Source: Corallium rubrum
Lineage: Eukaryota; Cnidaria; Anthozoa; Scleralcyonacea; Coralliidae
NCBI GenBank assembly: GCA_964035015.1
Contig: OZ035997.1
Span: forward strand, 17,645,666-17,709,665
Length of the DNA stretch: 64,000 bases
Direction of reading: 5' to 3'
A program made the position numbers and the translations under genes. Below the pieces are notes generated by a model. That model did no database searches. It was not told where the DNA came from and was given only the letters and a program-made list of their open reading frames with translations. How positions within the stretch are numbered: the first letter of the stretch is position 1; every line of letters starts with the position of its first letter. This document shows, piece after piece, positions 29,593 through 38,917 of this stretch.

Positions 29593-30255
29593 TTGCGCTT
29601 CATCCACAGAGCTAGATTGAACTGCATACCATTCAATGCCACCAAGAGCCGCTGGTCGAACACCTCTCCTCGCTGCCATTACTGCCCAGCAGATGAAACT
29701 ATTCCGCATGTTCTCTGTCACTGCCGTCGAAACATGGTCGCAATTCGTTCACGCCACGACCGTGTAGTTTCCAGACTGGTCAATGCAGTTTGTTTTGGTG
29801 ACATCGTGACTGACCGCACCGTCGCTGAATCAGGTTCCAACCTTCACCCAGATATCGTGGTTCAAGAAGACAATCGAGTCCACATCATATACGTTCGCTG
29901 TCCCTTCGATAACTCCGCAGAAGCCCTCCTAGACGCTGAACAGCTTAAAACAACCAAATATGCACCACTGAAGCAGCTTTTCGTCGAACAAGGCCTCGAT
30001 TGTGAAGTTTATGGATTTGCCATCGGTTCCCTCGGTTCGTGGCATCCAGCAAATGAGAAAGTTCTTCAAAGACTCGGGATGGCGAAATCATACAAATCTT
30101 TGTTTCAAAAGCTCTACTGCACAGATGTAATCCAGACATCTACCTACAACATCTCGGAATGGATGCTGAAAATCCAGTCACTCCTGTGCCAGTCGAAGAA
30201 GAACCTTGAACTAACCGCGCTAGGTGGACAAGCATACACACACCTTAACCTTTAA
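29593..30255 (+). CDS. Copy B Cys/His motif and restriction-like endonuclease
   Basis: A 220-residue open frame. It opens with FIHRARLNCIPFN, then CHYCPADETIPHVLCHC and SRHDRVVSRLV, which is the Cys/His block that precedes the endonuclease in R2/NeSL elements. The PD-(D/E)XK core follows: HPDIVVQED, VHIIYVRCPFDN and KTTKYAPLKQLFVEQG. The residue that is Asp in copy A (VIVIDV) is Tyr here (VHIIYV), which should abolish cleavage. Residues 150-190 (GSWHPANEKVLQRLGMAKSY) are shared with copy A. Confidence 0.8.
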   Translation: MRFIHRARLNCIPFNATKSRWSNTSPRCHYCPADETIPHVLCHCRRNMVAIRSRHDRVVSRLVNAVCFGDIVTDRTVAESGSNLHPDIVVQEDNRVHIIYVRCPFDNSAEALLDAEQLKTTKYAPLKQLFVEQGLDCEVYGFAIGSLGSWHPANEKVLQRLGMAKSYKSLFQKLYCTDVIQTSTYNISEWMLKIQSLLCQSKKNLELTALGGQAYTHLNL

Positions 30256-30535
30256 TTTGCCAACTCATGGCACCTTCTTATTTCATTTATAATCATACAT
30301 AGTCGTCACTACGACTCATACAATAGAATACAGGAGGTTATGACAACCCACCCGTCATGAGCTTAACTCTCCTCATTTCAAACTGCTGACATCCAAAACT
30401 AGTAAAACAAGAAATAAGACGTCATCAGGACACGTACAACAAGATAGCATAGGAAGAACCATAAATGGCAAGTCTTTGTCATCAGCTAAGCCACACTCAC
30501 CAGACCCATTACTTGCAAACATGAATAGCAAAATT

Positions 30536-30683
30536 TCTGTTCGTATCAGCTTAATATCTGATATGCCAGGCAACGCCTGGCTCATATATTTAACTGATTT
30601 TTGGGCTTCGCCCATGGGTTTGAAGCTTGCTTCGCCCTGGCCACGGGTTGTCTCGGTATTGCACTACCTCCGAGTACGGCCCT
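30536..30683 (+). ncRNA. U2 spliceosomal RNA, 5'-truncated
   Basis: Begins TCTGTTCGTATCAGC, then stem II, Sm site GATTTTTGGG near 30594, and 3' stem-loops ending CGGTATTGCACTACCTCCGA. The 5' stem and the GUAGUA branch-point element are missing because copy B lies there. Its 3' two-thirds is nearly identical to 22473-22600, evidence for concerted evolution of the array. Confidence 0.95.
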
Positions 30684-31060
30684 CTTCCCTTCGGGGAAGA
30701 ACATCACCATCAAAAATAAAGCAAAAACTCATCAACAACACAAGTATATACGGCCTCCTTCCACTAATTCTGCACATCAATTGTTTATATTTTACAGATA
30801 TTAACAAAACCGATCCAGTGCCCCACCGCGGGTTCAGTCCACCCGCACATGCCCCATTGCCCATTCAGTCCACCCGCACACATCGACTTCGACGCCGCAC
30901 GACAACACCGTCGTTAAAGACCGAGAGGTAAGCACGTTTCTCTCGTCATTTTTGTTTACTCGTCATTCTGGCTGTTGAAAGTTGCCGACAAATTACCCTA
31001 TTAACCACATGCCGCTGACTCGTAGTACCCGGTTATAGGCTTTCTGCGACAAACACATGC
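30684..31060 (+). promoter_or_regulatory. U2-U1 spacer, second copy
   Basis: Nearly identical to 22601-22936, with the paired GGTTCAGTCCACC-like motifs and the conserved block before U1. Unlike the first copy it has an extra segment at about 30914-30955 (GAGAGGTAAGCACG region). Confidence 0.7.
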
Positions 31061-31067
31061 ATACTTA
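31061..31067 (+). ncRNA. U1 snRNA stub, first 7 nt
   Basis: ATACTTA, the start of U1, preceded by the conserved U1 upstream block and then replaced by a Penelope terminal repeat at 31068. Recognisable only through the spacer context. Confidence 0.6.
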
Positions 31068-32798
31068 AAATATAGTAAGGTTAGATATACTGCCGAAACA
31101 GAGAACGTAGGAGTCTAATGTTTTGAGTGAAGGCCCTTCGTCAGAGAGAAACGTAAAGAGTGTAAACAAACAACGAGCTTATATACGAAAGGTAATCATG
31201 TGACCAAAAATAATCAATCAGATAAAAAATGACAAGAACAAACTGATGAGATGTAAAAAAATAGCCAATCAAATCAAAATAACAAGACATTTGCTATTTA
31301 TACCGTCGATGAGCAAGAAGGAGGGGGTGTAAAAAGGATGGGCGAGAGTAAATATAGATAAATATATAAAGTGAAATGGTACAAAGTTTGAGAAAATGAG
31401 ACACTTTTCTAGTCTTTTGTGGCTGACATTACCGCCAGAAATGGGTGAGATGGCACAAACTTGCATGTCTGAAATACAATGGTTGGTACTATTAAAATGT
31501 CGGGCACCAGGCTTGTCAACATCATTGTTCCTCACAGAATGAAGATGTTCAGCAAACCTGTCAGATAAACGTCTGCCAGTTTCACCGATGTAAAGCATGC
31601 AACATTTATTGCAAGAAATACAGTAAATGATGTTGGAAGAGATGCAAGTGAAATTATGCTGAATAACAAAATTAGATTTAGGTCCCAAAATGCATGTAGC
31701 GGAGTTAAGAAAGGAACATGTGTAACAACGGGTACGGGAGCAAGAAAAAGTACCCGCTGGTGCCAATAGATTTTTTCTAAGGGAACTACGCACTAAACCA
31801 TCACGAATACTTTTATTACGCCGAAAAGAGATTAAAGGGTTGTCGGTGAAAATAGCTGACGTTTCAGGATCGTTCTTTAGGATAAGGAAATTGTGTCTAA
31901 TGATATCCTTAACTTTGTAGTTGAAAGGATGAAATGTGAGAACTAGTGGTATTTTAATATCAGAAACTCTTTGTAAAGGTTGTTTTAAAGTGTCAGCACG
32001 AGGAATACTAAATGCTTTGTCAATAGCAGTGTCTAACAGGTAGGTGGGATAGCCACGCTGGACAAAAAAGGATCTCATTTGCAAACATTTGATCTCAAAG
32101 TCTTTGTCATCACTGCATAGGGGGAAAAGTCGCAGAAATTGAGAGTATGGAATGGATTGTTTAGTGTGTTTGGGATGAGAGGATGAAAATAAAAGGTAAC
32201 TATGTGAATCGGTCGGCTTATAAGATACAGAAGTCCCGAGCGAATGACCACTAATCGATATCCAGGAACGACACACAGGTTTCACTGATTTCCTATGTGA
32301 ATTTGAGTGCTGGGTGGAAATCGTTAACATAATTGATAAATCCCTCTAAATTCACACGCGAGCACGATGCTGTTCCGAAACAATCATCTATGTATCTCTT
32401 AAAGAGATCAGGAAAGGGTCCAGTGTATCGTTCAAAGATTTGTTTTTCAACATAACCAACAAATAAGTTTGCATAGCTAGGCCCGTGTTTTGGTACCCAT
32501 TGCTACTCCACTGATCTGATGGTAATGTTCACCATCAAATGCAAAATTGTTGAGGGTGAGTACAAGTTCTGCCGAGCGAAGTAATGTAGTGGTGGATGGT
32601 TCCAAAAGGGTGAGTTGATTAAAGAAAAACCTCAAAGCTTCCAGCCAATCACGGTGAGGAATGACGGTGTAGAGAGACTTAACATCCATAGTGAAAATGA
32701 GTTTACTGGAACCGCTGAAATGTATTTTTGGTCGAAAATCTGTAGAGCTTGTTTTGTATCTTTGATCTAAGAAGGCAACTTCTTTACCAAAGGTGACA
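31068..32798 (-). mobile_element. Penelope-like element, 3' half (RT C-terminal part and GIY-YIG)
   Basis: The left portion of a Penelope element whose other half is at 38918-40166. 31068-31268 is a terminal repeat nearly identical to 40167-40400. The coding part has a catalytic YIDDCFG motif near 32375-32400, the GVAMGTK block near 32500 and a full GIY-YIG endonuclease. The right end stops at 32798, at the TA where a DNA transposon is inserted. Confidence 0.9.
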
Positions 32799-32836
32799 TA
32801 CCGCCATTTCATTGGACCGCAACGTAGCGTTTCCAA
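31269..32836 (-). pseudogene. Penelope reverse transcriptase and GIY-YIG endonuclease
   Basis: Frame 32477-32836 has LIFTMDVKSLYTVIPHRD (motif A) and FDGEHYHQISGVAMGTK; it picks up a foreign start from the transposon end at 32801-32836. A shift leads to RYIDDCFG (32380). Frame 31269-32330 then gives SVSYKPTDSHSYLLFSSSHP, RKNLLAPAGTFSC, and the GIY-YIG domain: SSNIIYCISCNKCCMLYIGE, TGRRLSDRFAEHLH and a CISC zinc-binding loop. PLE GIY-YIG enzymes nick DNA for target-primed synthesis. All key residues are visible, but at least two frameshifts break the protein. Confidence 0.88.
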
Positions 32837-33250
32837 GGACCGAACGTGACGTTGCTATTGGGCTCTGACAGGGTTTCAAAGGGTTTCAAAGTGATTCAAG
32901 ACATTTAAATATATGTATATGTAAATGAGCAGCCTCAAGAGGATAAAAGGGAGACACGTGAAAGCATCGGGAGAGGAAAAGTCTTTTCGGAGAGAGTGTT
33001 TATACTTGGCAGGCCAAATCAAGGAGTGGTCCATATTGAAGCAAAGTGTTGCAAGGTCGAAGTACATGAGAAAAAGTCTTGAGTGGCTAGGAGTGCTCAA
33101 AAGTATCTTCAGTGATAAGAGCCAGGATAGTACAACGATGAAGTGATCAGTACAGGGACCTTACTGGAATTGAGTATCCAGACACCAAAGAAGTCCGCCG
33201 TATATAGTCCGTAACACAACCTCTACCGAATCCTCATTGGAACGTTTATC

Positions 33251-33570
33251 TGTTGGCTATAATAATAATAATAATAAGCTTTATTTCAACAGGGTAACAC
33301 TATCAGTTAAAAACTGTTCTCCCTAGTGGCCCTGAAACTAATCAGCTATAAGATTATTTACATAAATTTATATATTATTTATAAATCTGTTGGCCAGCCG
33401 AAAGCTTGAACTTCATAGCAGGGAACTTTATTGGAGAACTATATCCTTGCTGTATCCTCTTAAACAACAAACGATAGTTATTTTCATGTATTTAGTTAGA
33501 CTTATATGTTAATTGTTTTTACTAATAAATCTTAGTTGAATACATGAAACTTGTTAGTTTAATGCCAACA
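33251..33570 (+). repeat. Left LTR, with an inserted LINE/SINE tail
   Basis: Starts TGTTGGC and ends GCCAACA, perfect short inverted ends. A 135-bp insertion at 33258-33393 begins with AATAATAATAATAATAA and holds a CAGGG...CCCTG hairpin (33290-33334). It is flanked by repeats of ATCTGTTGGC. Without it the LTR is about 185 bp, as in the right LTR. Confidence 0.85.
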
Positions 33571-33666
33571 CCCATGAACGACGAAATTAAGTTAGATTTA
33601 TTGGAGGTTTGAACAATTATTAGTAAACTTTGAGACAATATTAATTACTATGAATAATTAGGGTGT

Positions 33667-35284
33667 ATGAAAATGAGTGGATACGACGAGTGGGAATTAG
33701 AAGACTTAAGAGAAGAATGTACTAGTCGAAATATTAGCTTTAGTTCCAAGGATGGCGTTAAAACCCTTTCCGCGAGGTTAAGAACAGAGGATAAAGCTTT
33801 AAAACAAATAGAGGAAGGGGCCATCGAGGTACAAAAAGATGAGGAGACTGAAGTAAGGGGAACTGAATTCGAGAGGTTTGAGCATTTAAAACCACAATCT
33901 AAAATAATAGATGACCCGGGTAATTTAAATATTAGTCAGGAAGATGACGAAAAGGGTAAAATTCCCTCGGGTCCTAAGAGTTTTGAAAATAGCCGTAGTC
34001 ATGAGTCCCTGGGCACCTTAAGTTTTGAAGAAAGAATGGATTTCTTGCGCTTTGAAAGAGAAATGGCACGTGAGAGACGAAATGGAAATGAGGAGGGAAG
34101 AGCATAGAAAAGTGGTTAGGATGGAGGAAAAAGCATTTGAAGTAGAGTTAGAACGAGAGAAAAAGCATATTCATTTAGAGATGAATAGGGGAACGAAGTC
34201 TTTGAAGGTACGAGAAATGAGGGGAAATGAGGACATCGACGATTATTTCCGAATTTTTGAAATGACCGCTAAGGTCCAGTTAATTCCACGAGAAGAGTGG
34301 GTGGGTAGTTTGGTCCCTCGTTTAAGCGAGAAAGCTAAGTCTATTTACTTAGAAATAGTCGGCTCGGATGCTCCAAATTATAGTAGAAGTAAGGCTATAA
34401 TATTAAAAGCATACCAGCTTAATGTTGACCATTATAGATATCGGTTTCGTCATTCCGAAAAGAAAGGTAGTGAGGATTTCGGTCAGTGGGCTCATAGAAC
34501 CCGTCGATATTTAAATAGATGGATGACTGTAGCAGGAGCTGAGGGCAATGTAGATAAAATATTAGAGCAAATTGTTATTGAACGATTATTAGATGGGGCA
34601 AGTCCGGAATTACAGGTATGGTTAAAGGAGAGAAAACCTAACACGGCGGAGGAATTGGGAACTTTAGCGAATGAGTATGTACAAAGCAGAAAAGGCCCCC
34701 TAATTGATGGTAGATATGTTGATGCAGGAAAGAAAAGCCATAAGCGTAAGGAGGAAGATACTAGTAAATTGAAAGATAACATAGAGCATGATAAAATAAA
34801 CTCAGATAATACTGGCTTTAAGAAAAATCGAGAGAAATTCGATAAATCCAACGTTAAGTGCTTTAACTGTCAGGAGAAAGGCCACTTTGCGCACGAGTGC
34901 CGCGTAAAGAAAAAACCTCAGAATGGGGCATACGTAGGAATACCTCCTCTATATGGAAAAGGTTTTATAACCACTGGGAGCTTTATTGTAGGGGAGATAG
35001 AAGGGAAAAAGTCTGAAATGGTAATTGATTCGGGCTGTTCGAGGACATTAGTGCATGAGAAATTTGTTAGTAAAGATACTTATACCGATGAAGTTCTTAC
35101 GGTTTTCACTGCGAACGGTGATAGGGTGGAAGTCCCCTTAGCCTGGGTAAACATTTGTAGCAAGCAAGGGCTAAATAAAGTATCTTCAGTGATAAGAGCC
35201 AGGATAGTACAACCACGAAGTGATCAGTACAGGGACCTTACTGCAATTGAGTATCCAGACACCAAAGAAGTCCGCCGTATATAG
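33667..35284 (+). pseudogene. gag-protease of the LTR retrotransposon
   Basis: Frame 33667-34107 opens with a SAP-like helix-extended-helix motif (WELEDLREECTSRNISF). Frame 34025-35284 continues after one shift with an Arg/Glu-rich helix, a capsid-like region (DIDDYFRIFEMTAKVQLIP, ERLLDGASPELQVWLKE), the zinc knuckle CFNCQEKGHFAHEC near 34857 and an aspartic protease motif MVIDSGCSRTLVHEKF near 35018. Gag packages RNA and the protease cleaves the polyprotein. After the protease the frame jumps to about 35 residues of a C-terminal end (ARIVQPRSDQYRDL). Gypsy-type by gag/protease style; uncertain. Confidence 0.8.
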
Positions 35285-35327
35285 TCCGTAACACAACCTC
35301 TACCGAATCCTCATTAGAACGTTTATC

Positions 35328-35508
35328 TGTTGGCTAGCCGAAAGCTTGAACTACATAGCAGAGAACTTTATTGGAGAACTATATCCTTGCTGTATCCTTA
35401 AACAACGAACGATAGTTATTTTCATGTATTTAGTTAGACTTATATGTTAATTATTTTTACTAATAAATCTTAGTTGAATACATCAAACTTGTTAGTTTAA
35501 TGCCAACA
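35328..35508 (+). repeat. Right LTR
   Basis: 181 bp from TGTTGGC to GCCAACA, about 95 percent identical by eye to the left LTR outside its insertion. It includes TTACTAATAAATCTTAG, a likely polyadenylation region. Confidence 0.85.
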
Positions 35509-35534
35509 CCCACGAACGACGATAGATTCGTCAC

Positions 35535-36050
35535 AGGCAGTCTACAAGAAAATATGGCCATTCGCCAGTTGGTGAAAGGTGTGTGGAGGTAGTGAGAAAG
35601 GCACAATCACCTAATTTCCCACTAATTGCCCTGGCCTCATTAAACGGGATTGAATATGCCAAGGTTATTGACGGTGCAACAAATACAGTAGAGTTCTTGA
35701 AATTTTTCGAAGAATCCGGGCAATCCTTGAATGTATTAACTGGCCTGCCAAGCATATATGTTGGTGATATAATAGTAATGGATAACCTATCTTGTCATCA
35801 CTATGAAGGAGGTCAAATTTTGGAAGAGAGGTTGGACGACATGGGCATTGAACTGCTATACACCCCGACGTACTTGCCAGACCTGAACCCAATCGAAGAA
35901 TGCTTTTCGAAAATAAAGCATGTGGTGAATGACGATTTAGTAGGCCGGTCTGTACATAACGTAAAGGTATCTGTAATGAATGCCGTAACGAAAATAACTC
36001 TGCAAGACATGCTTGGATACTATCGTCATACTGGGTATTTTCGTTTGTAA
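35535..36050 (+). pseudogene. Tc1/mariner-type transposase, C-terminal part (displaced by inversion)
   Basis: Begins YGHSPVGERCVEVVRKA in one frame, then frame 35583-36050: FPLIALASLNGIEYAKVIDG, then IIVMDNLSCHH (second catalytic Asp) and LLYTPTYLPDLNPIEECFSK (third acidic residue, Glu). Tc1/IS630-type DDE enzymes cut and join transposon ends at TA. The first catalytic Asp would be in the KFFDG segment encoded on the opposite strand near 38010, so the two parts no longer lie in one frame. The frame here has no internal stops. Confidence 0.85.
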
Positions 36051-36519
36051 GTTATAGTATTTCTTGTATAGTTTTCAAATATGTTTTTGCTGATTAATTA
36101 TTATATAATTATATATTATTAAATAGAAAACTTGTACCGGATTTTGAGGTCATCAATTCAAATGTATACGAGCATATAAACCGGCGCCGCGCGTCAAACT
36201 CCAAGGATTCGTGTTTACATATATATAATTTCTATTATGGTACTAGTAATCAAATGCTTCATGCATCAGATGTAAACAAAATATCAAACTTTTATTATTG
36301 CTCTTTGTTTCTTTCATTTACAAGAATTTACAGCAATATTATGTTATATCAACAAAACAAAGACTGAACTCAACAAACATTTATATTCAAGAAACCTTAT
36401 TTGTGTTTCTTCGACTCTTTGCTATAATATATCAACAACATATCAACAAAACAACGACTGATTGAAATCAACAAACTATAATTCCATTACGCTTGGAATA
36501 TGTATGGTACGGTAATATT
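36051..36519. other. AT-rich non-coding stretch in the transposon
   Basis: No coding signal. It contains two related CAACAAAACAA-type blocks (36350-36480) and an isolated CCGGCGCCGCGCG patch at 36181-36194. It lies between the converging ends of the transposase part and the accessory gene. Confidence 0.6.
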
Positions 36520-38015
36520 TCATTCTATGTCTTTAGTGTTAAACAATGACATTAAGGCGATGGCTGCATTGTTGTTACTTGAATCTTGCTCGGTTACAGA
36601 TGAAGCGACTATATTTGTATTACTCGCAGCTTCAGGTAAATTGCTTTCTGTGGTTAAATCTACGTAAACACTTTCAATGCTAAGTCTAGCTGTGCCTCTT
36701 CCTCCTTTGACTTTGGTTCGCAGCGAGACAAAATACCAGAACAAGGATAGGGACAACTCGACGTAGAGGGCGGTGATGAAAGTGTTGAAACCGAAGGACA
36801 TTTTATTCCGTGACTTTGAAGGACATCCTTGACGGGTTTCTCGTGAACACGTCGGCGCTTTGGCTGCGATAAATTTCACCGTTGTTCATCGACTATAGCC
36901 ATTTGGAAAATTTGTGAAAGATTCTGTTTTGGCGGAATTTTCCCGTTGAAATTTCGTTTACAGTAGCTTTCAATAAGATGGACATGCCTTCTCAACAGTG
37001 CCCAATTTTGTAGGCCCCCAACAAGATAATCTGATTCATTTTCAGACAACAATCTCTGTTCAACCTGAGAAACTAAAGATTTTTTTAAACTTTGAATGGA
37101 AGATTGCCGATTGTTAACTTCCACGTTTAGTTTTTGTAGTTTGCTTTCTTCTTTTTGTATCTCCTGCAGCATCTTGCTTCTGTTGATTTGGCCTGGGTGA
37201 AATTTTTCAATTCCACAATCGAAAACCTGGCAACATTTTTCCAGCGCGCATTTTTTTGATGTATGTCCAAGCCTCAAGTGACAGTTGCCACATACGTTTC
37301 CTCCAGCAAAATGACTTGACTTTGCTTGCAACAGTTTCTCGTCGATGATCCTTGATTGATCCCTTAGCATCGCTACTTTACGCTCCTACTCACTTTTGTC
37401 TCCGTTCAGTTTGTTCACGTAGCGTTCTAGAGGTGAAAAAGTTGGTTTTGCAAGTGACAGGGCGTGATGCAGATGTGGCGACGATCCCTCCTCTTCGTTT
37501 ATATCAGCAACATCGATAAACTTGGAGTTCAGACTACAAGATGTTCTACTTTTCTGAGCGGCGGGCATCCGATGACGACTTGGCGGTTTATATACTTCAT
37601 CATTGCCACCATATTCCTTCGGTTCTGGAATTCTTCGTGTGTTGTGGTTGACAACTTCACCTTCGGTCGTTTCTTCAGCAGCATCCTTTGTATGAGGAAT
37701 TTGAATAGGAGAGTCTAGCTGCGAAACTTTCAAATGTATCTTTTTATAATCTGGATCTTTAACTGGATGTGAAGTTTCGAACATTTCGTTAAACACTTCT
37801 TGGTCGCCGTAAGTTAAATTTACGTAGTCTTCATCGTCATCTCTGAATCGGATTCTAATTGTTGTTGGTGTTGCGTACTGTAGTGATCTTACGTTCGCTT
37901 TTATGTCATCAGTTAAGTCCACAAAATTTGTAACCATTTTTCTCAAAGAGGTTGACAAAAAAGTGCAAAATTTTTCATGATTATATTTCAACTTGAATAG
38001 ATATCTGGACCCCAT
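36520..38015 (-). pseudogene. Accessory protein of the DNA transposon (CCHC zinc knuckle and coiled coil)
   Basis: From an ATG near 37935 (MVTNFVDLTDDIKANV) a single frame runs to about 36660 with in-frame stops at 37386 and 36876. The first ~75 residues (TTIRIRFRDDDEDYVNLTYG, VFNEMFE) resemble a PB1/ubiquitin-like domain. A polar linker follows, then CGNCHLRLGHTSKKC near 37265-37310, a coiled coil (LQEIQKEESKLQKLNVEVNN), an aromatic/basic helical block, and a Ser/Pro-rich tail beginning QPKRRRVHEKP, a possible nuclear signal. I do not recognise the protein. A DNA- or RNA-binding helper for the transposase is a guess. Confidence 0.55.
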
Positions 38016-38559
38016 CGAAGAACTTTAAACGATACAGGTGTTGTGCATGAAGATAGTTGATATAAATCTGGGTATACAAAATATTGTTGGCGGTTAACCT
38101 TTCTGCGGCGATCTGAGTTGGGGTTTTTCTGGTATAACGTCGATCTGATGGCATTCTGTTGCGTACAGCTCGACTTATGGTCGAAAGAGAAACACCATCG
38201 GGACCGACGTCTCCGAGTTCATCAATAATATCCATTATTTCTTTTAGCGAGATTGATCCCCTAGCAGTTTTTAACACCTCGATCAGTTCCAAGTCACCTG
38301 GAGATAATTTTGGGTTATTTCCTCCAGATATTGGTAATCTGGCTTCCGTAAAATCTGCACAAAACCGTTGCCAGATTGTCTTCACCGTGTTAGCAGCGAC
38401 TTTAAAATGTTCAGCAATCTGAGTGTAAGGAACTGGAATAAATCGCGTTGCTCTGTCTCCACCTTTTTCCAAAATTTTATCAATAATGTTTCTTCTCAAG
38501 TCATTTGATAGTGCTTTCCCAGCATTAGATGTCCGGCCGGCCTTGCTAAACTTGATCAT
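38011..38559 (-). pseudogene. Tc1/mariner-type transposase, N-terminal DNA-binding part
   Basis: Starts MIKFSKAGRTSNAGKALSND. Two helix-turn-helix units follow, as in paired-like transposase heads: IPVPYTQIAEHFKVAANTVK and the HTH SISLKEIMDIIDELGDVGPD with VSLSTISRAVRNRM. Then RKTPTQIAAERLT and LHRLKFF-type residues (YRLKFFDG), where the first catalytic Asp lies. The frame then leaves homology at about 38010 and the rest of the enzyme is found at 35535 on the other strand. The start codon lies just inside the subterminal repeat. Confidence 0.85.
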
Positions 38560-38560
38560 C

Positions 38561-38868
38561 GTTTACCAGACATTTGTTTACATTATCTCGGTAAATTTGT
38601 TATTCATGGCGAGTAATCACTTTGAAACCCTGTCAGAGCCCCATAGCAACGTCACGTTCGGCCCTTGGAAACGCTACGTTGCGGTCCAATGAACGCAGAG
38701 TTCAAAACATCATCGTTTACCAGACATTTGTTTACATTATCTCGGTAAATTTGTTATTCATGGCGAGTAATCACTTTGAAACCCTGTCAGAGCCCCATAG
38801 CAACGTCACGTTCGGCCCTTGGAAACGCTACGTTGCGGTCCAATGAACGCAGAGTTCGAAACAATGAA
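38561..38868. repeat. 154-bp tandem duplication at the transposon right end
   Basis: Two adjacent copies (38561-38714, 38715-38868) of a unit starting GTTTACCAGACATTTG and including the CGTAGCGTTTCCAAGGGCCG subterminal repeat in inverse form. Nearly identical, so recent. The left transposon end has only one, partial copy. Confidence 0.9.
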
Positions 38869-38917
38869 ACAACGCCTTAATTAACACAAGCTGCAAGCTC
38901 AACTGCAAATGGCGGTA

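Larger units (their letters stand above)
24828..30535 (+). mobile_element. Utopia/NeSL-like LINE (copy B) inserted in U2 snRNA, with a nested LINE
   Basis: Spans a leader (24828-25750), a zinc-finger ORF start (25749-26300), a nested CR1-like insertion (about 26300-27346), a reverse transcriptase (27850-29380), a Cys/His motif plus restriction-like endonuclease (29590-30200) and a 3' UTR. Both ends lie in U2 with a duplicated target. R2/NeSL-type elements named Utopia are known to insert into U2 snRNA genes; the domain order and location agree, so this is a Utopia-like element by inference. Stops and shifts, and altered catalytic residues, make it inactive. Confidence 0.8.
33098..35523 (+). 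mobile_element. Deleted LTR retrotransposon in tandem arrangement
   Basis: Two LTRs, 33251-33570 and 35328-35508. The 150 bp before the left LTR (from about 33098) match the internal 3' end before the right LTR (from about 35175), and the ~15 bp after each LTR match too (CCCAYGAACGACGA). The structure is thus 3' internal end, LTR, gag-protease, 3' internal end, LTR, start of internal. Reverse transcriptase, RNase H and integrase have been lost between the protease and 35175. Confidence 0.8.
32801..38915. mobile_element. Tc1/mariner-like DNA transposon, 6.1 kb with nested LTR element
   Basis: Inserted at TA in a Penelope element: TA at 32799-32800 and 38916-38917. Ends are CCGCCATTT and AAATGGCGG. 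Inside these, the subterminal CATTGGACCGCAACGTAGCG sequence on the left (32810-32829) recurs inverted on the right (38670-38690 and 38825-38843); on the left it follows the terminus directly, on the right it is ~60 bp further in, so the left end has a deletion. Cargo: transposase N-terminal part (38011-38559), C-terminal part (35535-36050, opposite strand), an accessory gene (36520-38015) and an LTR element (about 33098-35523). Confidence 0.85.

Noticed and set aside
30476-30931. 151-residue plus-strand frame, with a close twin at 22537-22914
   Set aside because: Both read through U2 snRNA and the spacer. Similarity between the two copies reflects the RNA array, not protein conservation.
31269-31270. 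Intact Penelope protein starting at the 32836 ATG
   Set aside because: The first ~12 codons come from the DNA transposon end at 32801-32836, so that start is an artefact of the insertion.
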